The notes: generated by a model from the letters alone, not told the origin. A DNA stretch of 64,000 bases from Sphingomonas abaci (GCF_014199625.1 NZ_JACHNY010000001.1:868001-932000), one strand, 5' to 3'. Positions 6,940 to 15,411 are shown, counted from the stretch's first letter. A program made the numbers and translations.

Positions 6940-8115
6940 ATGGATCCTGTCCGCTCGGCCGCCGAGGCCGATGTACCGCCGCGTCGCCGGCGCACCCGTC
7001 GCGGCGACCCGATCGTCGCCGTCCATCCGCCCGGCACCATCCCGGTCGATCGCTTCCGCAACGTCGTCTTTCCCAACCATATCCGCGAACGGCGGATCGA
7101 GCGGGGCCAGCTGAAGCTGCTGCCCTTCGCCGCCACGCTGCGCGACATCCCCTATATCCGCCTGTCGAAAATCGAGCGGGGCGAGGTGTTCGCGCGCGCC
7201 GACGAACTGGTGCGGATCGCCGCCGCGCTGGAGGTTCCGCCCACCGCGCTGCTGCTCGACATGGACGCGCCTGATTTCGATATCGAGCGCTGGTACGCGC
7301 CCTTCGCCGAAGGAGCCGCGAGCGACGACGAGACGGAGGCGCGGATGGCGTTGCTGCTCGCCGCCGCGATGCGCCACCGCCGCGCCACCGACCCGCGGCT
7401 CAGCGCGCCGCGGCTCGACCGCGACTATGACATCCCGCCGGTCATCCTGTCGCGGATCGAGAACGCGCAGAAGGGGCTGGACCGCTGGAACCGCCAGACG
7501 CTCGATTCGCTGTGCCGCCTGTTCGAGGTCGCCGATGACGCCGCCTTGCGCAAGCAACTGGTCGCCTGGCACGAGCAGGGCGTGCTGGAGCCCTATCTGG
7601 CGTCGATCGGTGGGCCGCAGCGCCGCCACGAGCGCAGCCGCCAGCGGATCGCGGCGCTCCGCCAGGAGCTGGCGCGGCTGTCGGACGGAACGCCGGGCGC
7701 CTTCCCGGTCGATGCCGCGCCCGGCCAGTTGCCGCCTCCAGTCGCGCCGGGCCAGCGCATGGTGCCGCTGTTCGGCGCGCCGCTGGCCGACGGGCTGATC
7801 GCGATGACGCCGACGGGGATGCGCGCGGAGGTCCCCGCCATCGCCGGCCCGCGCGCCTTCGCCCTGCGTGTCTGCCGGGCGACGCTGGGCGGCGGCCTGC
7901 CCGGGCAGTCGGTGGTGATCGTCGATCCCGACCGGTATCCCCAGGCGGGCGGGCTGGCGCTGGTCGAGGTGGAGGGCGGCTATCGCCTGGTGTCGGTGGC
8001 GCTCGACCGCCATGGGGCGATGAGGGGGTACAGCGTCGTGCCGGAGACCGAGATCGCGCTCGACCCGCTGCCGCCGGGCCATGTCGCGGCGGTGGTGGCG
8101 GCGCTGTTCGTCTGA
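6940..8115 (+). CDS. XRE-type regulator with two HTH segments and a LexA/S24-like C-terminus
   Basis: The 391-aa product appears to hold two XRE-like helix-turn-helix segments: about residues 45-105 (IRLSKIERGEVFARADELVRIAAAL) and 150-205 (ILSRIENAQKGLDRWNRQTLDSLCRLFEV). The last 90 residues (FALRVCRATLGGGLPGQSVVIVDP) resemble the S24 fold of LexA and CI-like repressors. The places where the S24 catalytic Ser and Lys normally fall appear to be Thr/Ala and Val, so the domain is probably a dimerisation or sensing module, not a protease. GGAAG lies just before the ATG. It converges with flgB, with 73 bases between. Its target is unknown. Confidence 0.75.
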   Translation: MDPVRSAAEADVPPRRRRTRRGDPIVAVHPPGTIPVDRFRNVVFPNHIRERRIERGQLKLLPFAATLRDIPYIRLSKIERGEVFARADELVRIAAALEVPPTALLLDMDAPDFDIERWYAPFAEGAASDDETEARMALLLAAAMRHRRATDPRLSAPRLDRDYDIPPVILSRIENAQKGLDRWNRQTLDSLCRLFEVADDAALRKQLVAWHEQGVLEPYLASIGGPQRRHERSRQRIAALRQELARLSDGTPGAFPVDAAPGQLPPPVAPGQRMVPLFGAPLADGLIAMTPTGMRAEVPAIAGPRAFALRVCRATLGGGLPGQSVVIVDPDRYPQAGGLALVEVEGGYRLVSVALDRHGAMRGYSVVPETEIALDPLPPGHVAAVVAALFV

Positions 8116-8188
8116 CCGCGGTCGGCGCGGATCAGCTTCCGCTGTTGCCGCCCGCGGGATTCTGTCCCCGCTCTTGGCGTCCGTGGGC

Positions 8189-8614
8189 TCAGCCGCCGCT
8201 CTTTCCGATCGCGGTGCGCAGCAGGCCCTGCTGCTTGCGATAGAGGCTGGTCATGGCGGCGAAGTCCGACTGGATGCGCCCCATCTTGAGCAGCTGGTCC
8301 TCCAGCGTCACATTGTTGCCGTCGGGCTTGGTCTCGCTGACGTCATGGTCGATGATGACCGAACCGCTGCCGCGCAGCGGTCGCGCGCCCAGCGCGCTCA
8401 TCCCGGCGGTCAGCGCGACCTGCGGCCGGGCGATCGTCGCCGGCCCCGAATGCACGTCGAGCAGTGACGAGAAATCGGGCGCGACCACGTCCTGCGCCTT
8501 GTAGCCGGCCGTCTCGGAATTGGCGATGTTCTGCGCCACGACCTTCTGCCGCTCGGCGAGATGCCGCATCTCGCGCGCGATGCCGGAAAGAATGGGGGGA
8601 ATGCCGTCGGCCAT
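8189..8614 (-). CDS. flgB: Flagellar basal-body rod protein FlgB
   Basis: FlgB is a proximal rod subunit. The 141-aa product contains the rod signature VVAQNIANSETAGYKAQDV (about residues 25-45) and the C-terminal helix VTLEDQLLKMGRIQSDFAAMTSLYRKQQGLLRTAIG. Length is typical. In most bacteria flgB is followed by flgC and fliE. Here it is the last gene of a leftward flaEY-flgB pair (3 bases between genes) and is followed by a convergent regulator, so flgC and fliE must be elsewhere. Confidence 0.93.
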   Translation of the reverse strand: MADGIPPILSGIAREMRHLAERQKVVAQNIANSETAGYKAQDVVAPDFSSLLDVHSGPATIARPQVALTAGMSALGARPLRGSGSVIIDHDVSETKPDGNNVTLEDQLLKMGRIQSDFAAMTSLYRKQQGLLRTAIGKSGG

Positions 8615-8617
8615 GGC

Positions 8618-11473
8618 TTAAAATCCGAAAGAAAAGGAGGAAGAGGACGCGGAACTCAGCCGAGCAAGCGCGTCTTGATAGCTCGCGGTCTGCGCGTTGA
8701 TCCGCGCGATAGCGGCGGCGTCGCCACCACCCTTGTTCTTCTGCGGATCCGCCCGCGCCGCCTTGGCGTCGTCCCAGTAGAGCGAGCGATAAGCCGACTG
8801 GCTGTAGGACACCGCCTGTTCCATGCGGGCGAGCGCAATCTTGGCATCGTCCTTGGTCGCGATCGTCAGGCTGTCGCTCAGATCAAGACCGAAGCTGCCG
8901 CCTGGCGTCACCAGCGGCGCGCCTTTGGCTACGGTGGCGGGTGCGGTAATCCGGCGGGCGTCCAACCCCAATTTAGCCAGGGCGTCGCGACCATTGGAAC
9001 CGGCGATCAACTCGATCTCCTGACCTGGTTGAGCGGCGATGCGCAATGCGCGCCCCCCCTCGGCATAGCTCATCGACACGGTGGCGAACCGGGTGCCGGT
9101 GGCCTTGCGGACCTTCTCGGTCAGGGTGGACAACGTCTCGCCCTCCGCGATCGTGATCGCCTTCTCCCTGCCGCCATTGACCTTGACCTTGAAGCTGTCG
9201 CCCGGCCGAATATCGGTCTGCGCCTCCAGGTCGGTCGAGTCTTCCGGGGTCAACGTGCCGCGTCGCAGGCCTAGCGCAGACAAGACGGTCGAACCGCCCG
9301 AAGCGGCCGACACGATCACTGGTTCATAGGTCCGGTTTTCACTGCCGAACTGCCGGGTCGCACCGATGGCGCCATCACTGACACCTATCCTCGCCACAAA
9401 GGCATCCAGGCTACCGCTCCGCTTTCCGGCAAGATCGCCATCGGTCCGCCCGCCCACATAGAAGGCGCCGTTCATGAAGCGCACGCTGTCGATCTGATCG
9501 TTGCCGCTCGTGCCGATATAACTGGTGGAGGCGCTGGTCAGATCGCTAGCGATACGGGTCAGGAAACCGTCTCGCCCGCCCCCCATCGTGTTGACCTTGC
9601 CGCCGGCAACCTCGGCGCTGGTCGCGCCGGCGACTGCGATCGTACCGTCGCTGGCCACCGCCAGCGCGCGCGCATCGGCCATGCCCAGGTCCAGCTTGGC
9701 CCGATCGGTGTCGAGCGAGGTGAGATTGATCGTGCGGACCACGGCACGGCCGGATTCGTTGGTCAATGCGACCAGCGAACCATCGGTCCCGAACGCCAGC
9801 GAGCGCACCGCTTCGCTGCCCTTTGCATCGATCGTCCGCTGACCACGCTCCACTCCCGTCGCCGACAGGCTGACCAGGAAGCCATTGCCATTGCCGTCGC
9901 TGCCGGTGCGCCGACCGCCAACCACGATCTTGCCATCGGCCGCGACCGCCAGCGCCGTCGCAACATCGGTGCCGCCGGAGCGGATCACCGTCTCGAAGCT
10001 GCTATCGCCCGCCGCATCGAAGCGGGTCACCAGCATGTCGCCATCGCTGTTGGCGGCATCCACGCCGCCAGTCACCGTGCCCGCGACGACGATCCCCCCG
10101 TCCGGCGCCAGCGTGATCGCGGCCCCCTGCGCCGAACCGGCCGTCCCCAACGTGCGCTGCCAGAGCACCTTGCCCTCGCTGCTGACCTTGATCAGCGCCA
10201 GATCGTCTTTTCCGTCCCCACGATTCGTGCCGAGGTCGCCGGCGGTGGTGCCGACGATATAGCTGTTGCCCTCTGCATCGGTGACCATCGCCTGCGTGGT
10301 CAGCGCAGCCATCACCGTAGCGTCCTTCGTACCGGTCTTGGTCCTGGTGGCGCTGCTCTCCTGGCGGAGCTGCTCCCCCTCGGTGGCGATGCGGTCCGTC
10401 GCGTTCAGCGTTGTGAGGGTGCGGCGCTCCAAATCGCTACCGGCCCGGTCGAAGCGGGTCAGCGCGGCGGCAACTGCGCTGGTCGTGGAGCCGACCTTGA
10501 CGGGCGTACCGTCGCGGTTCGTGTCGGTATTGATGGTGCGCTCGGTGAACCCGGCCGCGACCATCACCGCATCGTCACCGCCGATCTGATCGATCGTCAG
10601 CGACTCCGTGGCGTCCTGCTGGATCTGCAGCGAGTAGCGTCCCGCATCCTTTTCCGCCTGTGTGGCGGTCGGGCTTTTCGACGGAGTCGGCGTATACAAG
10701 GTCGCGAAGCGGGTGACGTAGCGCGATACTTGGTTGCCTTTACTGTCGGTCAGGGCGGATCCGTCCGCGTTCAGCTTGGGTACTGCGCTGATTGCGGCAT
10801 TGGCGGCCTTGACCACATCCGACAGGCTGGGCGGTTGCGGCAGCTTCGACAGGTCGAGCGTCACCGTGTCTTTCGTGCCATATTGCTTGAGGGTGATCGA
10901 GAATTTCTCGTTGCCGACCAAGCCCGACAGCGGCGCGTTGACGCTGTCGGCGACGAGCTCGCCCTTGACCGAGGTCATGGATTGCGTGGACGAGGTCTGA
11001 ATACCGACGCTCTGCACCTGCCGCGCCGCCCGGCCATAGGCCAGGTCTACTTTGTCCGAGGGAGCCGAGGACAGATACGCCTTCATATCCGCAAGTCCCT
11101 TGGCGAACGCCTTTTGCAACCCGGCGCGTTCCGCCTCGGAAACGCCGGGCTTGGTTGCCGCCTCGGCCAGCATTCGCAACCGTTCGCTCGCCTTGTAAGC
11201 CGTGAACACGGTTTTCACATCGTCAGGCATCTTGCCGATAAAGGCGCTCGGCTTATCGACAACAGATTTCATCGACTTGATCTGCGACACTTGCATGCCG
11301 ATCGAAGCGGTCGATGGCTTCTCCTTCCACGGCGCCGTGATGACCGGCGTGGTGAAGGCGGCCTTGGCGAGGCGCTGCGCCTTGGTCTCGATCTTTGGCA
11401 TCTCGAAGCTGTTGGCGATGCCGGCATTGCCGCTCAGCACCCCCAGTCCGATCATCGCGCTGTAGTTGGCCAT
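8618..11473 (-). CDS. flaEY: FlaEY-like large flagellar protein with beta-propeller repeats
   Basis: This 951-aa product resembles FlaEY, a Caulobacter protein needed for proper filament assembly and flagellin control. The N-terminal 370 residues are helical and polar. Residues about 390-690 hold roughly five beta-propeller (SBBP-type) repeats of the pattern DGxIVVAG-x(n)-DxFLxR, for example APDGGIVVAGTVTGG and ADGKIVVGGRRTG. Residues about 760-850 resemble a flagellin/HAP hook motif (FKVKVNGGREKAITIAEGET). The C-terminus (ARINAQTASYQDALARLSSAS) recalls a flagellin tail, suggesting export. No Sec signal is visible. It is the first gene of flaEY-flgB and shares its promoter region with divergent fliG. 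The name rests on overall pattern and synteny, hence moderate confidence. Confidence 0.55.
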   Translation of the reverse strand: MANYSAMIGLGVLSGNAGIANSFEMPKIETKAQRLAKAAFTTPVITAPWKEKPSTASIGMQVSQIKSMKSVVDKPSAFIGKMPDDVKTVFTAYKASERLRMLAEAATKPGVSEAERAGLQKAFAKGLADMKAYLSSAPSDKVDLAYGRAARQVQSVGIQTSSTQSMTSVKGELVADSVNAPLSGLVGNEKFSITLKQYGTKDTVTLDLSKLPQPPSLSDVVKAANAAISAVPKLNADGSALTDSKGNQVSRYVTRFATLYTPTPSKSPTATQAEKDAGRYSLQIQQDATESLTIDQIGGDDAVMVAAGFTERTINTDTNRDGTPVKVGSTTSAVAAALTRFDRAGSDLERRTLTTLNATDRIATEGEQLRQESSATRTKTGTKDATVMAALTTQAMVTDAEGNSYIVGTTAGDLGTNRGDGKDDLALIKVSSEGKVLWQRTLGTAGSAQGAAITLAPDGGIVVAGTVTGGVDAANSDGDMLVTRFDAAGDSSFETVIRSGGTDVATALAVAADGKIVVGGRRTGSDGNGNGFLVSLSATGVERGQRTIDAKGSEAVRSLAFGTDGSLVALTNESGRAVVRTINLTSLDTDRAKLDLGMADARALAVASDGTIAVAGATSAEVAGGKVNTMGGGRDGFLTRIASDLTSASTSYIGTSGNDQIDSVRFMNGAFYVGGRTDGDLAGKRSGSLDAFVARIGVSDGAIGATRQFGSENRTYEPVIVSAASGGSTVLSALGLRRGTLTPEDSTDLEAQTDIRPGDSFKVKVNGGREKAITIAEGETLSTLTEKVRKATGTRFATVSMSYAEGGRALRIAAQPGQEIELIAGSNGRDALAKLGLDARRITAPATVAKGAPLVTPGGSFGLDLSDSLTIATKDDAKIALARMEQAVSYSQSAYRSLYWDDAKAARADPQKNKGGGDAAAIARINAQTASYQDALARLSSASSSSFSFGF

Positions 11474-11510
11474 GATTTCCGCTCGCCCCCGCCCGGTCGA
11501 TCCGGTCCCT

Positions 11511-11521
11511 CCTATAATAGG
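11511..11521. promoter_or_regulatory. Symmetric -10-like box between flaEY and fliG
   Basis: CCTATAATAGG is a perfect palindrome (5+1+5). It reads TATAAT on the plus strand towards fliG (start 11574) and TATTAT on the minus strand towards flaEY (start 11473). Symmetric -10 boxes are known to drive divergent transcription in bacteria. It is the only strong promoter-like string in this 100-base spacer. Confidence 0.5.
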
Positions 11522-11573
11522 ATGGTTCGCCCTTTCGGGATCGCGAACTGGTGCAATTTACGGGAAGGTTACC

Positions 11574-12599
11574 ATGACGATGCTGATCGAACCGGCGGAG
11601 CTGAAACGCTATAGCGGCATCGAACGCGCGGCGACGTTGATGCTGGTTCTCGGCAAGGAGCATGGCGCGCCAATCTGGGACAATCTGTCGGTCGAGGAGA
11701 TCAAGGAACTGTCGGCGGCGATGGCGTCGCTCGGCCGTGTGCCCGCTTCGGTCGCGGAGCATCTGCTGGGGTCCTTCGCCAATGAAGTGTCCGGCATGAA
11801 TTCGCTGCACGGCTCGTTCGAGACGACCGAGCGGCTGCTCGAAGGGCTGCTGCCCGGCGAGAAGGTGCGCGAGATCATGGAGGATATCCGCGGCCCGGCC
11901 GGCCGGACGATGTGGGACAAGCTGTCCAACGTCAGCGAAACGGTGCTCGCCGGCTATCTGAAGAACGAATATCCCCAGACCGTCGCGGTCATCCTGTCCA
12001 AGCTGAAGGCGGACCATGCCGCGCGCGTGCTCAGCAAGCTGCCGCGCGACAATGCCGTCGACGTGGTGCAGCGGATGCTGCGCATGGAGACGGTGCAGAA
12101 GGACGTGCTGCTCCAGGTCGAGCAGACGCTGCGCAGCGAGTTCATGAACAACCTGTCGCGCGCCCAGCGCCGCGACCCGCACGAGGCGATGGCCGAGGTG
12201 TTCAACGCCATGGACCGCTCCACCGAGGAGGCGATGCTCGGCGCGCTGGACCATGCCTCGCCCGACAGCGCCGAACGGATCCGCTCGCTCATGTTCACCT
12301 TCGAGGATCTGGGCAAGCTGATGCCGACCGCGATCGCCGCCATCGTCCGCGTCGCCGACAAGCGGCAGATGGCGCTGGCGCTGAAGGGCGCGCCGACCGG
12401 GATCCGCGACCTGTTCATGGGCACGATGACCGAACGCTCCGCCAAGCTGATGCGCGAGGACATGGCCGGCATGGGCCCGGTCCGCGCGCGCGACTGCGAA
12501 GAGGCGCAGAACGGCCTCGTCCGTCTCGCCAAGCAGCTCGCCGACTCCGGCGAGATCATGCTGAACGATCCCAAGAACGACGATGCGATGATCGCCTGA
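11574..12599 (+). CDS. fliG: Flagellar motor switch protein FliG
   Basis: FliG is the rotor protein of the C-ring that engages the stator. The 341-aa product has the N-terminal FliF-binding domain, the middle EHPQ-type motif as EYPQTVAVILSKLKADHAARVLSKLP and a C-terminal domain with charged stator-contact residues (DKRQMALALKGA and GMGPVRARDCEEAQ). The ATG at 11574 is chosen because GGAAGG lies 5 bases upstream and it gives the usual family length. It precedes fliH by 4 bases. In Caulobacter fliG follows fliF, whereas here fliG-fliH come before fliF. Confidence 0.96.
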   Translation: MTMLIEPAELKRYSGIERAATLMLVLGKEHGAPIWDNLSVEEIKELSAAMASLGRVPASVAEHLLGSFANEVSGMNSLHGSFETTERLLEGLLPGEKVREIMEDIRGPAGRTMWDKLSNVSETVLAGYLKNEYPQTVAVILSKLKADHAARVLSKLPRDNAVDVVQRMLRMETVQKDVLLQVEQTLRSEFMNNLSRAQRRDPHEAMAEVFNAMDRSTEEAMLGALDHASPDSAERIRSLMFTFEDLGKLMPTAIAAIVRVADKRQMALALKGAPTGIRDLFMGTMTERSAKLMREDMAGMGPVRARDCEEAQNGLVRLAKQLADSGEIMLNDPKNDDAMIA

Positions 12600-12603
12600 C
12601 GCC

Positions 12604-13287
12604 ATGGACCATAGTTTCCACATCCGCCCCTTCGCGTTCGAGCGCGTGTTCGAGGCGACCCCCACGTCGGGGTCCGGCAACGACGCGCTGTCGGCGGACG
12701 AGCTCCGCCTGCGCGTCGCCGTGCTCGAAGCCGATCTGGTGGTCGCGCGGCAGGACCGCGAGTCGGCGCTGACCGACGCGCGCGGCGAAGCCTATGAGGC
12801 CGGCCGCGCCGCCGCCCGGCTGGAGCGCGAGGCGGCGCTGCTCGCCGCCGTCGATGCGCTCCATGCGACCGTCGAGGAGATCGAGGGCGAACTGTCCGCG
12901 ATCGCCGACCGCTGCACGCGCGAGGCGGCCGAGGTCGCCCATGCCGCCGCCGAGATGCTCGCCGCCCGCGCCATCGCCGAGGCGCCAGGCGCGGCGATCG
13001 ATGCCGCGATCGGCCGCGTGCTGCAACAGGTGCAGCGCGGGCAGGAAATCCAGGTCTCGGTCGCGCCGAGCCTGGTCGCGGAGATCGAGCGGCTGATCGC
13101 GGTGCGCCAGGCCGGCGATCGCCGACGATTGGCGCTGAGCGTGGTCGGCGACGCCACGCTGGCGGAGGGCGACGCGCATATCCATTGGGATCGCGGCGGT
13201 GTGGTGCTGGACGGCGCGGCGCGGGCCGAGGCCGTCCGTCAGGCGCTCGCCGGACTGTTGTCTGGACCGCCGCCGCACGACGGCTGA
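12604..13287 (+). CDS. fliH: FliH-like flagellar export ATPase regulator
   Basis: FliH (FlbE in Caulobacter) dimerises through a long helix, holds FliI inactive and docks it at the C-ring via FliN. The 227-aa product has an N-terminal Glu/Ala/Arg-rich coiled coil (about 35-120) and a C-terminal V-ATPase E-subunit-like domain (about 130-215) containing VSVAPSLVAEIERLI and DAHIHWDRGGVVLDG, the WxxGG-like end typical of the family. It is 4 bases after fliG. A strong hairpin follows at 13315-13350, so fliG-fliH probably form a separate transcript from fliF. Confidence 0.85.
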   Translation: MDHSFHIRPFAFERVFEATPTSGSGNDALSADELRLRVAVLEADLVVARQDRESALTDARGEAYEAGRAAARLEREAALLAAVDALHATVEEIEGELSAIADRCTREAAEVAHAAAEMLAARAIAEAPGAAIDAAIGRVLQQVQRGQEIQVSVAPSLVAEIERLIAVRQAGDRRRLALSVVGDATLAEGDAHIHWDRGGVVLDGAARAEAVRQALAGLLSGPPPHDG

Positions 13288-13314
13288 CCGCGCCCCTATC
13301 CCCTTTCCGTCCTG

Positions 13315-13350
13315 CGAGGCCCGTGGATCGTCGGCGATCCGCGGGCCTCG
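13315..13350 (+). terminator. Strong 16-bp hairpin after fliH
   Basis: Left arm CGAGGCCCGTGGATCG (13315-13330), loop TCGG, right arm CGATCCGCGGGCCTCG (13335-13350). The arms pair fully apart from one U-G pair. It lies 28 bases after the fliH stop and 65 bases before the fliF ftr-like site. There is no immediate U-run, although TTTTT occurs about 55 bases further on. It is likely a transcription end or an mRNA-stabilising structure. Confidence 0.65.
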
Positions 13351-13414
13351 TCGCATTCCCGCCACCCGGCAGTGCCTGCCCGTCTGATGCGTCGCGACGG
13401 CAAGTTTTTCCGCC

Positions 13415-13449
13415 CGGCACAAACTGCCGACCGCCTGCCCGCCTATAAT
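13415..13449 (+). promoter_or_regulatory. fliF promoter: ftr-like palindrome over the -35 region, TATAAT -10
   Basis: CGGCACAAACTGCCG (13415-13429) fits the remembered Caulobacter ftr core (CGGC--AAA--GC-G) at every fixed base. TATAAT follows at 13444-13449. With a 17-base spacer the -35 hexamer would fall at 13421-13426, inside the palindrome, so a bound protein would block polymerase. In Caulobacter FlbD represses fliF from an ftr site overlapping its promoter, which is the same arrangement. Confidence 0.65.
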
Positions 13450-13487
13450 GAACCCAGCAATTGGCACCGGCTCGGACAGGACGGATC

Positions 13488-15044
13488 TTGGATCAAGTCA
13501 GAACATTTTGGACCCAGATCGGACGCCAGCGCCTCCTGATGATGGGCGGCGTCGCCGCAGCGATGCTTGCGGTGCTGGCGATGGTCGCCCTGCGCGGCGG
13601 CGACGAGCGCATGGGGTTCCTCTACACCGACCTGGACCCTTCGTCGGCCCAGGGCATCGCGGAGAAGCTGAAGGGGCAGAGCATCCCCTTCCAGCTGTCG
13701 GCCGACGGCACGTCGATCATGGCCCCGGAGAGCAAGCTCGCCGAACTGCGCATGGCGATGGCCGGCGACAAGCTGGGCGGCAAGATCGGCTATGAGGTGC
13801 TGGACCAGGAGGAGCCGTTCGGCGTCTCCGCCAGCCGCGCCAAGCTGAACGAGACGCGCGCGATCGAGGGCGAGTTGTCGCGCTCGATCCAGACCCTCCA
13901 GAACGTGACCGGCGCGCGCGTCCATATCGTGATGCCCGAGCGGGCGATGTTCGCGACCAGCGCGACCAAGGCGACCGCCGCCGTCACCGTGAAGACGCGC
14001 AGCCGCCTGCCGGCCGAAGCGGTGCAGTCGATCCGCTATCTGGTCTCCTCCTCCGTCCCCGAACTCTCGCCCGAGGCGGTGTCGATCGTCGACCAGTCGG
14101 GCGCGCTGCTCGCCCGCGCCGGCGACGCCGCGACCGGTGGCGCCAGCACCACGGACGAGCGCCAGGCCCAGGTCGAGGGCCGGATGCGCGACGAGGTCGA
14201 GGCACTGCTGTCGCCGATCGTCGGCCAGGGCAAGGTGCGCGCCGAAGTGTCGGCCGAGATCGACCGCGACCAGACCCAGGAGGAATCCGAGGTCTATGAT
14301 CCCGACAAGCAGGTCGTGGCGCATGTCGTGACGGTGGCCGGCAAGGACCAGTCGAACGAGACGAACGCGGCTCCCGCGGTCGCCAGCGTCGCCACCCAGC
14401 TGCCCGATGCGCAGGGCAAGACCGGTGACGGCAACGGCAAGACCGAGGCGCACGACCAGACCTCGGAGGACACCACCTATCTGAACAGCAAGACGCACAG
14501 CGTCGTCACCCGGGGGCCGGGCAAGATCAAGCGCCTGACCGTCGCGGTGATGGTCGATGGCGGCGCCAAGGGCCTGCCCGCCCCCCAGATCCAGCGCCTG
14601 ACCCGGCTGGTCGAGAATGCGGTCGGCGCGGATACGCAGCGCGGCGACAGCGTCGTCATCGAAAGCATGGCCTTCGCCGCCGACGAGACGCTGGAGGACG
14701 ATGGTCCCGGCCTGTTGTCGAAGCTGCCGGTGGACATGCTCGCCGGGTTCGGCAAGCTGGTGCTGATCGCGGCGGTCGGCCTGGTCGCGATGAAGATGAT
14801 CCGCGCGCCCGGCGCCGACAAGGCGGCCGCCGCCACCGAGGCCGCCGCGCCCGCCGCGCCCGAGCTCGAAGGCGTCCCCCAGCTGCCCGCCGGTGCGGAC
14901 GTGCCCCGCCTGCCCGCCGCCGATGCCGGCCTCGCCCATATCGATGGCGATGTGAAGATCGCCTCCCTCCAACGCGTCGGCGATGCCGTCGGCGCCTCGC
15001 CCCCCGAAGCCGCCGCCGTCATCCGCCAGTGGATGAACGCGTGA
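13488..15044 (+). CDS. fliF: Flagellar MS-ring protein FliF
   Basis: FliF forms the MS ring in the inner membrane. From the TTG at 13488 the product is 518 aa, with transmembrane segments near residues 15-35 (LLMMGGVAAAMLAVLAMVAL) and about 420-440. Between lies the YscJ/FliF periplasmic ring domain (RAIEGELSRSIQTLQNVTGARVHIVMPE and LVSSSVPELSPEAVSIVD). The C-terminus PPEAAAVIRQWMNA is the FliG-binding tail. The TTG is chosen because AGGA lies 6 bases upstream. An earlier in-frame TTG at 13461 lacks such a site. The stop overlaps an ATG of the fliN frame (TGATG). Confidence 0.95.
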   Translation: MDQVRTFWTQIGRQRLLMMGGVAAAMLAVLAMVALRGGDERMGFLYTDLDPSSAQGIAEKLKGQSIPFQLSADGTSIMAPESKLAELRMAMAGDKLGGKIGYEVLDQEEPFGVSASRAKLNETRAIEGELSRSIQTLQNVTGARVHIVMPERAMFATSATKATAAVTVKTRSRLPAEAVQSIRYLVSSSVPELSPEAVSIVDQSGALLARAGDAATGGASTTDERQAQVEGRMRDEVEALLSPIVGQGKVRAEVSAEIDRDQTQEESEVYDPDKQVVAHVVTVAGKDQSNETNAAPAVASVATQLPDAQGKTGDGNGKTEAHDQTSEDTTYLNSKTHSVVTRGPGKIKRLTVAVMVDGGAKGLPAPQIQRLTRLVENAVGADTQRGDSVVIESMAFAADETLEDDGPGLLSKLPVDMLAGFGKLVLIAAVGLVAMKMIRAPGADKAAAATEAAAPAAPELEGVPQLPAGADVPRLPAADAGLAHIDGDVKIASLQRVGDAVGASPPEAAAVIRQWMNA

Positions 15045-15055
15045 TGGAGCCCGCA

Positions 15056-15403
15056 ATGACCGACATGACCGACAACACCGCGATGGTCGCCGATCCTTCG
15101 GCGCAGGACTTCCTGGAGAATCTGGAGGATTTGGATCAGGCCTCGAGCGAGGGCGACCTAGCCGACGGGCTGGAGGCGGTGCACGACGTGCCCGTCCGGG
15201 TGCAGGCGGTGCTGGGCCGCTCGCGGATGCCGATCGGCGAGCTGCTGCGGCTCCAGACCGGCATGGTGATCGAGCTGGACCGCAAGGTCGGCGAGCCGGT
15301 CGACATCTTCGTCAACGATCGCCTGATCGCGCGCGGCGAAGTGGTGCTGATCGACGAATCGCTGGGCGTGACGCTCACCGAAATCGTGCAGTCCGAGAAG
15401 TGA
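15056..15403 (+). CDS. fliN: Flagellar motor switch protein FliN
   Basis: FliN forms the lower part of the C-ring and binds FliH. The 115-aa product contains the SpoA/FliN domain (about residues 42-112): VPVRVQAVLGRSRMPIGELL, then DRKVGEPVDIFVNDRLIARGEVVLID and a C-terminal GVTLTEIV. The ATG at 15056 is preferred because GGAG lies 6 bases upstream. ATG 15044 (overlapping the fliF stop) and GTG 15029 are in-frame alternatives. The stop overlaps a GTG of the flbD frame. The order fliF-fliN-flbD-flhA matches the Caulobacter fliF operon apart from fliG and fliH. Confidence 0.94.
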   Translation: MTDMTDNTAMVADPSAQDFLENLEDLDQASSEGDLADGLEAVHDVPVRVQAVLGRSRMPIGELLRLQTGMVIELDRKVGEPVDIFVNDRLIARGEVVLIDESLGVTLTEIVQSEK

Positions 15404-15411
15404 GCCACGGC

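Noticed and set aside
13461-13487. Longer fliF start at TTG 13461
   Set aside because: It lacks a ribosome site and would lie only some 12 bases beyond the TATAAT box, while TTG 13488 has AGGA at good spacing.
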